Under the pieces are notes generated by a model that saw nothing but the letters and a program-made list of their open reading frames with translations, did not search any database and was not told the origin of the DNA. Positions 8,496 through 15,679 of a stretch of DNA of 37,751 nt are shown here, piece after piece. The first letter of the stretch is position 1; the number at the start of each line of letters is the position of its first letter. Both the position numbers and the translations under genes were made by a program. The DNA comes from an uncultured Clostridium sp. (GTDB taxonomy: Bacteria > Bacillota > Clostridia > TANB77 > CAG-508): assembly GCA_948468275.1 (NCBI GenBank), contig CAOKHI010000016.1, positions 1-37,751 on the forward strand. The letters are read 5' to 3'.

Positions 8496-8556
8496 AGTGT
8501 AACAAATTTCTACCGAAAAGTCAATTTATGTAAATTAAATTTTCAGTAGAAATTTG
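8496..8556 (-). promoter_or_regulatory. Promoter with 17-bp palindromic operator
   Basis: On the minus strand, TTGACT (8524-8519), 17 bases, TACACT (8501-8496). CAAATTTCTACCGAAAA (8503-8519) and TTTTCAGTAGAAATTTG (8540-8556) are inverted repeats matching at 16 of 17 positions, separated by 20 bases. One arm fills the spacer between the promoter boxes, so a bound dimer or a DNA loop would block the polymerase. It controls the 110-residue gene. Confidence 0.6.
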
Positions 8557-8623
8557 ATAAAAGCTGATTATAGAAATAATATTATATAGTAACATGTATA
8601 ATATAGATTTGACATAAAAATGA

Positions 8624-8653
8624 AAACCACCTCATATTATATAAAGGTGGTTT
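8624..8653 (-). terminator. Terminator for the por operon, over a small-gene leader
   Basis: AAACCACCT (8624-8632) and AGGTGGTTT (8645-8653) are perfect inverted repeats. On the minus strand the second arm runs into TTTTCATTTTT, a good rho-independent terminator for porG-D-A-B. On the plus strand the same right arm contains AAAGGTGG, the ribosome binding site of the 50-residue gene at 8659, which the hairpin could mask if it lies inside the transcript. TTGACA at 8609-8614 may be that gene's -35 box. Confidence 0.55.
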
Positions 8654-8658
8654 AGTTT

Positions 8659-8811
8659 ATGAATTTAGATAATCTTTCTGGCAGTGAACTTGTTTTACTT
8701 GCAAGTTTTTTTGCTATATATATTAGTCAAGGTTTAACTCCTGAGCAAGTTGGCACTTTGGCTGACTTCTTTAGTGCTTTAGGAGATAATTTAGCTTTGC
8801 TTTCTTCTTAA
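8659..8811 (+). CDS. Small 50-residue conserved-type protein
   Basis: The protein starts MNLDNLSGSELVLLASFFA and continues through GLTPEQVGTLADFF to end in GDNLALLSS. I recall small proteins of this type (about 50-60 residues, ELVALAS...LGNFF..LGDNL) as common in gut Clostridia; none has a known role to my knowledge. AAAGGTGG sits 6-8 bases before the ATG. Composition (many Leu, Ser, Ala, no charge clusters) suggests two short helices. The stop codon overlaps the porB stop by three bases, so the two genes converge and the por transcript must run antisense through this one to reach its terminator at 8624. Confidence 0.65.
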   Translation: MNLDNLSGSELVLLASFFAIYISQGLTPEQVGTLADFFSALGDNLALLSS

Positions 8812-9758
8812 GAAATTTGATTTAAAGATTCTAATTCTAGTAATTCATTCCATCTTTCATCAACTTCTTTTTGAAATTCTTCTATCATCCATTCATTACC
8901 AGTTTTAAACATATGTTTAAAACGTTTTTGTGGTCTTAAAAATTCTTCTATAGGTAACTTTTTAGCTGGTTTATAATTTATCTTATACTTTCCATCTATT
9001 ACTTCATATAAAGGCCAATAGCAAGTTTCAACAGCAAGCTTATTAATTTGCATAAGCATATCTGTTGGATATCCCCAACCTCTAGGACAAGGTGAAAGGA
9101 CATTAAGAAAACATGCACCTTCTGTATAAATAGCTTTTTCAGATTTTTCATATAGATCCTTAAAATTATTTATAGCAATAGTTTGAGCAACATATGGTAA
9201 ATGATGAGAAACCATAATTTTGGCTAAATCCTTTCTAGATTGCATCTTACCAGGAATAACACTTCCAGCAGGTGATGTTGTTGTATCTGCAAATTTAGGT
9301 GTTGCAGAAGAACGTTGAATTCCTGTATTCATATATGCACCATTATCATAACATACATATACCATATCATGGCCTCTTTCCATAGCTCCAGAAAGAGCTT
9401 GTATACCTATATCATAGGTTCCTCCATCTCCACCAAAAGATATAAATTTTGTAGTTATATTAGACAACTTATTTTGTCTTTTCATTGCTTTATAAGCAGC
9501 TTCTGCACCAGATAATGTAGATGAAGCATTCTCAAATGCAGTATGAATAAAAGAATCTGTCCATGCAGAGTATGGATAGATAAAAGTAGAAACTTCCATA
9601 CAACCAGTAGCACATGCTATAACTGCATTATCTTCTTCTTTTAATGCACGTAAAACCATTCTTGCAACAGGTGGTGCACCACATCCAGCACACATTCTAT
9701 GACCTGATGTAAAACGAGATGGCTTATTTGCTACTACTTCTTTTAAATTATATGCCAT
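8808..9758 (-). CDS. porB: Pyruvate:ferredoxin oxidoreductase, beta subunit
   Basis: 316 residues, normal for the separate beta subunit of four-subunit 2-oxoacid:ferredoxin oxidoreductases. The thiamine diphosphate-binding GDGGTYDIGIQ with YDNGAYMNTGIQRSS downstream, and the cysteines C-A-G-C-G near residue 22-26 with CATGCM and a later CPRGWGYP, fit binding of TPP and the catalytic-site 4Fe-4S cluster. It oxidises pyruvate (or a related 2-oxoacid) to acetyl-CoA, passing electrons to ferredoxin. Last gene of porG-D-A-B; AAAGGAG precedes the ATG, 20 bases after the corrected porA stop. No in-frame CGG. Confidence 0.93.
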   Translation of the reverse strand: MAYNLKEVVANKPSRFTSGHRMCAGCGAPPVARMVLRALKEEDNAVIACATGCMEVSTFIYPYSAWTDSFIHTAFENASSTLSGAEAAYKAMKRQNKLSNITTKFISFGGDGGTYDIGIQALSGAMERGHDMVYVCYDNGAYMNTGIQRSSATPKFADTTTSPAGSVIPGKMQSRKDLAKIMVSHHLPYVAQTIAINNFKDLYEKSEKAIYTEGACFLNVLSPCPRGWGYPTDMLMQINKLAVETCYWPLYEVIDGKYKINYKPAKKLPIEEFLRPQKRFKHMFKTGNEWMIEEFQKEVDERWNELLELESLNQIS

Positions 9759-9778
9759 GTAAAAAACTCCTTTCTTTT

Positions 9779-10961
9779 TTAACCTCTTAATCCCATATAT
9801 CTATATGGATTATCTATGTTACCAGTTTTTACAATATCTTGTAAATCATAAAAAACTTTTTCTATATCATCTGCTTTTGTATCTCTACCACCTATTCCAT
9901 AAATATAGTTAACACAAGCAACAGGTGTATTATTTACATACATACCAGATGTAACATCTGAAAATAAGGCACCACCAGCAGCGTTTAAAGAATCAGCTTT
10001 ATCTAAAACAGCAATAGCCCTTAATCCAGATAATGCTTTTGCAATTTCATTAGCAGGAAATGGTCTAAATACACGAATTTTTAATAGACCTGCTTTAATT
10101 CCCTTACTTCGTAATTCATCTACAACAAATTTAGTAGTACCGTGCAGTAGAATTCATACAAACTATTGCAATTTCTGCATCATCTAATTTATATTCTTCA
10201 AAGAAAGAATATTTTCTACCAGTCATTTTTTCAAAATCTTTTGCTACATCTAAAATAACTTGTTTTGCATTAACCATGGCTACAGATTGTTGTTTTTTAT
10301 GTTCAAATAGATATGATTGTAAATCTAAAGGTCCCATAGCAATTTTTTCTTTATCATTTAATAAATAGTGATTAGGTTCATATTTACCAACAAAATCTTT
10401 TACTTTGTCATCTTCTATTAGTTCAATATTTTCAATAGAATGAGAAGTAATAAAACCATCTTGGCATACCATCAAAGGTAGCAAAACATCTGGATGTTCA
10501 GCAATTTTATGTGCCATAACTAAATTATCATATGCTTCTTGATTATTTTCTGAAAATAACATTATCCAACCAGCATCTCTTACACCCATAGCATCAGAAT
10601 GGTCGTTATGAATATTTAAAGGACCAGATACAGCACGGTTTACTAATGACATAACAATAGGTAATCTCATGCTAGAAGCAATATAAATCATTTCCCACAT
10701 ATAAGATAGACCATTTGCAGAAGTAGCAGTCATAGCTCTACCACCAGCAGCTTCAGCTCCAATACAAGCACTCATAGCACTATGTTCACTTTCAACTGCA
10801 ACAAATTCGGTATCTACAGTACCATTACTAACAAATGTAGAAAAATATTGTGGAATTTCAGTAGATGGAGTTATAGGAAAAGCAGCTACAACATCTGGAT
10901 TTATTTGTTTCATAGCAATAGCTGCTGCCTCATTACCACTTAAACGTTCTCTAATGCTCAT
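9779..10961 (-). CDS. porA: Pyruvate:ferredoxin oxidoreductase, alpha subunit, with +1 frame break at CGG
   Basis: Read straight, the frame stops after 276 residues (CGG TAC TAC TAA). If the C at 10142 is skipped, GCA-GGT-ACT-ACT-AAA continues for 120 residues to a stop at 9781-9779, giving 393 residues, the usual length. The second part begins GTTKFVVDELRSKGIKAG and includes KIRVFRPFP, exactly what follows in this family after the conserved ...STAGT; the glycine from GGT is the expected residue. The first part has the family features FPITPSTEIPQ and ATSANGLSYMWEM. Start follows GAGGAGG and overlaps porD by 11 bases. Both halves are well conserved and all partner genes are intact, so I judge it functional rather than a pseudogene. 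Confidence 0.85.
10139..10142 (-). other. +1 frameshift site 1 (CGG T in porA)
   Basis: Context on the coding strand: ACT GCA CGG TAC TAC TAA in the incoming frame, GCA (C) GGT ACT ACT AAA in the corrected frame. CGG is codon 274. A zero-frame stop follows three codons later. Confidence 0.8.
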
Positions 10962-11265
10962 TTACAGATCCCTCCTCTTTCATTTCTATTGCTTTGAAAG
11001 GACATACTTTAGCACAAACGCCACATCCTTTGCAATAATCGTAATTAAAATCTTCCCTTTTTTGTTCCTTATTTACAGGAATTGCATCTTCTGGACAAAC
11101 TGGGAAGCACATTCCACATTGTTTACATTTATCAGACAAAAATACAGGTTTTACAGATCGCCAATCGCCTGTTTTAAATTCTAAAGCATTACCAGCATCA
11201 TAAATATTTCCACCAATAGTTAAATCTTGCCAAGGTGTAGATGCATTTATTTTATTATTTGCCAT
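10951..11265 (-). CDS. porD: Pyruvate:ferredoxin oxidoreductase, delta (ferredoxin-like) subunit
   Basis: 104 residues with two 4Fe-4S motifs of bacterial ferredoxin type: C-K-Q-C-G-M-C-F-P-V-C-P and C-K-G-C-G-V-C-A-K-V-C-P. It moves electrons from the catalytic cluster of the complex towards ferredoxin. The N-terminal 35 residues (PWQDLTIGGNIYDAGNA) are the usual porD lead-in. AGGAGGG precedes the ATG; the end overlaps the porA start, indicating translational coupling. Confidence 0.93.
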   Translation of the reverse strand: MANNKINASTPWQDLTIGGNIYDAGNALEFKTGDWRSVKPVFLSDKCKQCGMCFPVCPEDAIPVNKEQKREDFNYDYCKGCGVCAKVCPFKAIEMKEEGSVNEH

Positions 11266-11287
11266 AAATTTTTCCCTCCTAAAATAA

Positions 11288-11869
11288 TTATTGTATTTTT
11301 TTTACCTCTTTTAAAGCCATTTCTAAAGCTTTCATATTACCTTCAATAACTTCTGGTTTTTTAGCAAATTTATGCTTAAAAGAACCTTCCATATCATCTA
11401 GTAATGCTTCATCGCTCATTACACCACTAACTTTTACTATTGCAGCAAGCATTGGAGTATTAGGAAAATACTTTCCTAAAGTATCAACAGATATTTTTCT
11501 TGCATCAATAGTGTAAATTCCACCTTTATATCCATTTAATACAGTTTTTAAATATTCAGCATCTTTAGTAGTGTTTATAACAATTGCACCAGAGTCTTTT
11601 AAACCAGAAGTAACAGGTACACTTTCAAGTAAAGTATCATCAACAACTACAACATAATTAGGCTCATAAATATTACTATGAATAGTAATAGGTGTATCAC
11701 TAATACGATTATAAGCAGTAATAGGAGCACCCATTCTTTCTGGACCATATTCTGGAAATCCTTGAATATATTTACCTGTATTAAATGCAGCATCAGCAAG
11801 AAGTAATGACGCTGTTTTAGCACCCTGACCACCTCTACCATGCCATCTAATTTCCACTAAATTGTTCAT
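11288..11869 (-). CDS. porG: Pyruvate:ferredoxin oxidoreductase, gamma subunit
   Basis: 193 residues. The start VEIRWHGRGGQGAKTAS and FPEYGPERMGAPI are family signatures of the gamma domain; the end ALKEVKKIQ is normal. It supplies the dimerisation/CoA-contact domain of the complex. First gene of the operon, with AAGGAGG before the ATG and the promoter at 11948-11920. Gene order G-D-A-B is the classical four-subunit arrangement, rather than the single fused PFOR common in Clostridium. Confidence 0.93.
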   Translation of the reverse strand: MNNLVEIRWHGRGGQGAKTASLLLADAAFNTGKYIQGFPEYGPERMGAPITAYNRISDTPITIHSNIYEPNYVVVVDDTLLESVPVTSGLKDSGAIVINTTKDAEYLKTVLNGYKGGIYTIDARKISVDTLGKYFPNTPMLAAIVKVSGVMSDEALLDDMEGSFKHKFAKKPEVIEGNMKALEMALKEVKKIQ

Positions 11870-11919
11870 ATTATAGAAAAACCTCCTTTTTATTAATTTA
11901 TTATATAAAAATCAAATAA

Positions 11920-11948
11920 AGTATATGCTTAAAACAAACATATGTCAA
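11920..11948 (-). promoter_or_regulatory. SigA-type promoter of the por operon
   Basis: Minus strand TTGACA (11948-11943), exactly 17 bases, TATACT (11925-11920), about 50 bases before the porG start. Perfect -35 box and near-perfect -10 box suggest strong constitutive expression. Confidence 0.75.
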
Positions 11949-12053
11949 GAAGAAAAATTACACTATATGGTCAAAAATACATGTTAATAATTATGATTTT
12001 TTAATTAAAACCGTTAGCTTGTAAGTAAAAAAGAATTAATGTTTGCTATTATG

Positions 12054-12082
12054 TTGAAAATTACATGTATGTATGCTATGAT
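12054..12082 (+). promoter_or_regulatory. SigA-type promoter of cca
   Basis: TTGAAA (12054-12059), 17 bases, TATGAT (12077-12082). It is divergent from the por promoter across about 100 bases. Confidence 0.6.
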
Positions 12083-12149
12083 ACAAAATAATAAAGATAC
12101 AATATGTAAACAATATATGCAACTATAAAAATTTATGTAAGGAGAGTTT

Positions 12150-13400
12150 ATGGATATAGTAGAAATTGCAAAAAAGATTGAATCTGCAGGAGGAAGACTG
12201 TATTTAGTGGGAGGAGCAATAAGAGATGAATTAATAGGAGTACAAAACCATGATAAGGATTATTGTGTTACAGGAATTTCAAAAAATACATTTATAGAAC
12301 TTTTTCCGCAAGCACATATACGAGGCAAAGTATTTGAAGTATTTGATATAGATAAAACAGAATTTGCACTTGCAAGAGTGGAAAAGAAAAATGGAACAGG
12401 GCATAAAGAATTTGATATAGAAACTAGGAAAGATATTACTATACAACAAGATTTAGCAAGGAGGGATATAACAATAAATGCTATAGCAAAAGATGTTTTA
12501 ACAAAAGAAATTATAGATCCATTTGGAGGTATAAAAGATATACAAAATAAAATAATAAGAGCAACAACAAAAGCATTTGTGGAAGATCCTCTAAGAGTAT
12601 ATAGAGTAGCAAGAATAGCAGCACAAACAGGATTTGTTGTGGAAAATAATACTATAAGTTTAATGAATTGCTTAAAAGGAGAATTAAATACTTTATCAAA
12701 AGAAAGGGTATTTGAAGAATTCAAAAAAGCATTACAAACAGATAAGCCATCAATATTTTTTGAAGTATTGAAAAAAGCAGGTGTATTAGATATACATTTT
12801 AAAGAAATATATGACCTAATTGGAGCTATACAACCAATAAAATATCATCCAGAAGGAGATAGTTATAATCATACAATGATAGTATTAGATAAATCAGCAC
12901 AATTAACTAAAAAGTTAGAAATACGTTTTAGTGCATTAGTACATGACTTAGGAAAAGGAGTAACTCCAAAAGAAATGTATCCACATCACTATGGACACGA
13001 TAAAAAAGGAGTAGAGTTAGTAGCAAAATTTGGAAAAAGAATAAATGCTCCACAATATTGGATATCATGTGGAAAAGTATCTGCCCAGGAACACATGAAA
13101 GGTGGATTATTTTATAAAATGAGTATACCAAAAAGAGTACAATTTATAGAGAGAATAAGTAAATCCAAACTAGGACTAGAAGGATTACAAATAGTAGTAA
13201 CAGCAGATAAATATAGAAACAATGAAACAACAAAAGAAAATTTAGAGTTTGTACATATTGCAAAGCAATGTATTACACAAATAAATGGAGAATATTTAAA
13301 GCAAAAATATAATATAAAAGATGGCGTAGAATTTGGAAAAAGATTACATCAAGAACGTGTTAGTTGGATGAAGGAAAAAATAAGTAAACAAAGCTATTGA
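12150..13400 (+). CDS. cca: CCA tRNA nucleotidyltransferase-like protein with HD domain
   Basis: 416 residues. The nucleotidyltransferase head is clear: LVGGAIRDELIG (19-30), the metal-binding D35 and D37 in HDKDYCV, and LARRDITINAIA further on. A C-terminal HD domain shows H-x-x-x-V-L-D...LVHDLGKG (about 262) as in the E. coli-type enzyme. It would add or repair the CCA end of tRNAs. The combination of class II head plus HD domain is less usual in Firmicutes, whose CCA enzymes commonly lack it, so an older transfer is possible. TAAGGAGAG precedes the ATG. No in-frame CGG. Confidence 0.85.
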   Translation: MDIVEIAKKIESAGGRLYLVGGAIRDELIGVQNHDKDYCVTGISKNTFIELFPQAHIRGKVFEVFDIDKTEFALARVEKKNGTGHKEFDIETRKDITIQQDLARRDITINAIAKDVLTKEIIDPFGGIKDIQNKIIRATTKAFVEDPLRVYRVARIAAQTGFVVENNTISLMNCLKGELNTLSKERVFEEFKKALQTDKPSIFFEVLKKAGVLDIHFKEIYDLIGAIQPIKYHPEGDSYNHTMIVLDKSAQLTKKLEIRFSALVHDLGKGVTPKEMYPHHYGHDKKGVELVAKFGKRINAPQYWISCGKVSAQEHMKGGLFYKMSIPKRVQFIERISKSKLGLEGLQIVVTADKYRNNETTKENLEFVHIAKQCITQINGEYLKQKYNIKDGVEFGKRLHQERVSWMKEKISKQSY

Positions 13401-13454
13401 ATTTGCTGATTATATAATATATAATAACAAAAACTAAAGTTTTGGAGGTAACTA

Positions 13455-14580
13455 ATGAGGATATTAAAAAAAGATAATGGTTCAATAACATTGTTTGTAC
13501 TAATTGCAATGTTGTTTTTTGGAATGTTTTTAGTAGGAATGTTTCTAATAAATGCAAATGAAGAAGCAGTAGGAACTGCACAAACAGCAAGAATAAAAGA
13601 AATATATGAACGTGGGGTTGATAATGTAGATGAGGTATATGAAACCAATAAACCTAGAAAACCAAATGCAGGAGAAGTAGTAAGAATAGAAAATAATATA
13701 AAATATACAGCAGATGGAGAAGGAAATGAAGTACCAGTACCAATAGGATTTAGTTATATAGGAGAGGGAACAAAGGAAACAGGATTTGTAATAAAAAATG
13801 ATATAGATGAGAATGAATTTGTATGGATACCAACTGATTTAGTAGAATATCAAACATATAATTGGGGAGTAGGAAGTAATGATTCAACAAAATTTAGTGA
13901 ATATTATACTCAAGATGTAACAAAAAATGAACAGATTATTCAAGATGTAACTGATAGTGTTAGTGATAATAATGGATATTATATAAGTAGATATGAGGCA
14001 GGAATAGCAACAAAACGAACAGATAGAACAGAAACTAGTCAAGACCAATTACCAAATCCAGTATTCAAAGCTACTACAAGTGATAAACCTATATATGCAT
14101 ATAACTATATAAATTGGTATGATGCAATATATATAGCTGATAACTTATATAATAAAGAAGAGGATAATGTAATAAGCAAATTAATAAATGCAAGAGGTTG
14201 GGATACAGCACTAAAGTTTATTGAAAGCATAGGAGAAGATGCTGATGCGTCATATATAAAAAATTCTACTAACAAAGGATGGTATAGTAATAATAAAGAT
14301 AACAACAGTGAATTAGAAGTAGGAAAATCAGTAGATATAACGAATAAGACAATACCAAATAAATTAAAAAATATATACGACATGGGTGGAAATGTATGGG
14401 AGTGGACAGCAGGTATTTATAGAACAGATTCAAGTTCAAATGATGCACGACGGAGGTTATTTTGGATGGGCAGGTTCTGCTATTGATTATGGTGCAGGAT
14501 ATCCAGCTTGTTATCATAAAAACTCAAAAGCTGTTTTAGATAGTAGTGATTATGGAATGCGAATTGCATTATATTTGTAA
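13455..14580 (+). CDS. Pilin-like leader fused to FGE/SUMF1-fold domain, with +1 frame break at CGG
   Basis: Residues 1-40 resemble a pseudopilin or Tad-type leader: short basic start, NGSITLFVLIAMLFFGM membrane helix. The rest has features of the formylglycine-generating-enzyme fold, seen in GFVIKNDIDENEFVWIP, GYYISRYEAG and the hallmark MGGNVWEWT. The straight frame runs off after codon 332 into RRRLFWMG and stops. Skipping the C at 14451 gives GGYFGWAGSAIDYGAG and an end GMRIALYL, the normal end of this fold, for 374 residues. R-G-G-Y is the expected consensus at that point. I see none of the catalytic cysteines of true FGE, so it is probably a structural or binding surface protein. GGAGGT precedes the ATG. 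Confidence 0.78.
14451..14454 (+). other. +1 frameshift site 2 (CGG A in FGE-fold gene)
   Basis: Incoming frame GCA CGA CGG AGG TTA; corrected GCA CGA (C) GGA GGT TAT. CGG is codon 333. The preceding CGA is a normal arginine codon. Confidence 0.8.
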
Positions 14581-14632
14581 CTTGATTTTTTAGTGAGCAA
14601 TAAAAAAGTTGATAAATACATAATAAAAGTGA

Positions 14633-15208
14633 TTACATATTGTAATCACACACAAATTTTTTTAAAACCTCAACCAACTGAATTTTCTCAATGGCTTGAA
14701 CTTTAGCACTTATTACTTCTGGAGAATCAGTTGGTTTTATTTCTATTTTTGTTTGGGAAATAATACTTCCTTTATCATATTCGTTATTAACAAAATGAAT
14801 AGTAGGACCACTAAATTCTTCTTTAGCCTCAAAAACAGCAGTATGAACCCTCATACCATACATACCTTTTCCACCAAATTTTGGAAGAAGAGATGGATGA
14901 GTATTTATAATTTTGTAATTTTTAATTAAATTATCTCCTATCATTTTTAAGTAACCTGCAAGAACAATTAAATCAACATTATAATTTTTAAGAACATTAT
15001 ATAGTTCATTATCTATATCTTCTTTAGATTTACTATTAATAATATAAGTTTTTATACCACTATTTTTAGCTCTTTGCAAAGCATATGCAGAAGGGTTATC
15101 TGAAACAACCAAATTAATTTGTGCTTTCAATTCACCACTATTAATAGCATCAATAACACTTTGCAAAGTAGTACCACTACCAGATGCAAAAACTACTAAA
15201 TTAAACAT
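14633..15208 (-). CDS. purN: Phosphoribosylglycinamide formyltransferase (GART)
   Basis: 191 residues, full length. Family motifs: FASGSGTTLQSVI at the phosphoribosyl site, the active-site NTHPSLLPKF with its histidine, GMRVH, and the catalytic aspartate in EYDKGSII. It transfers formyl from 10-formyltetrahydrofolate to GAR in purine synthesis. It stands alone here, away from a pur operon; the only other purine gene nearby is purA at 30181. AGGAGAT precedes the ATG. Confidence 0.94.
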   Translation of the reverse strand: MFNLVVFASGSGTTLQSVIDAINSGELKAQINLVVSDNPSAYALQRAKNSGIKTYIINSKSKEDIDNELYNVLKNYNVDLIVLAGYLKMIGDNLIKNYKIINTHPSLLPKFGGKGMYGMRVHTAVFEAKEEFSGPTIHFVNNEYDKGSIISQTKIEIKPTDSPEVISAKVQAIEKIQLVEVLKKFVCDYNM

Positions 15209-15259
15209 AACATATCTCCTTTAAAATTAGATTATTTATTAAGAATATTTCTATCCTTT

Positions 15260-15457
15260 TTATAAAGAACTGATATCTTTTTCCAATTCCTAATATAGCA
15301 TATATGTATCTGTTAGAAGTTCATACAATTCAATACTAATTACTTCTAAATTGCCTGTATCATTTTTAGTAATATACACTAGACTTTTTGGTTGATGACA
15401 AATTGTAGAAATTTCATTAAAATTATTTCTTAAATCGGAATTTGGCCTAATAATTAT
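15260..15457 (-). pseudogene. Decayed Phd/YefM-type antitoxin gene
   Basis: The minus strand reads IIRPNSDLRNNFNEIS, then YITKNDTGNLEVISIELYELL, matching the antitoxin family pattern (xIRPSSDLRNxYxEIS...F.TKNG.GDLVVMS.E.YE). The expected ATG is ATA (15457-15455), with TAG directly upstream, and codon 56 is TAG (15292-15290); the frame then runs ten more codons to TAA. There is no ribosome binding site and no toxin gene beside it. This is a dead remnant of a type II toxin-antitoxin module. Confidence 0.7.
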
Positions 15458-15534
15458 CTATTTTATACATATTCTATCAAAATATAAATATATAGTCAAT
15501 ATTAAAAAATTTACATAATTTTCACATAACATGA

Positions 15535-15563
15535 TTGACAAAAAAAGCTAGGTTAAATATAAT
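15535..15563 (+). promoter_or_regulatory. Perfect consensus promoter of the ABC exporter operon
   Basis: TTGACA (15535-15540), 17 bases, TATAAT (15558-15563). Both boxes match the SigA consensus fully. The leader of about 110 bases includes AGGTTTATAGG...AAAACCT, which can pair, but no known riboswitch is recognised. Confidence 0.8.
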
Positions 15564-15679
15564 ATTATAACACGTTTTTTCGTATACATAAAATTTAAAG
15601 TAGCATAAAATATATAAAAACAAGGTTTATAGGTAAATCCTCTAACTAAAAACCTAAATACATTATGCAAGGAGATAAT

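Noticed and set aside
8808..11869. Identification of the oxidoreductase as specific for 2-oxoisovalerate or 2-oxoglutarate
   Set aside because: The subunit set and order fit pyruvate best, but substrate specificity cannot be proven from these motifs, so I kept the general por name.
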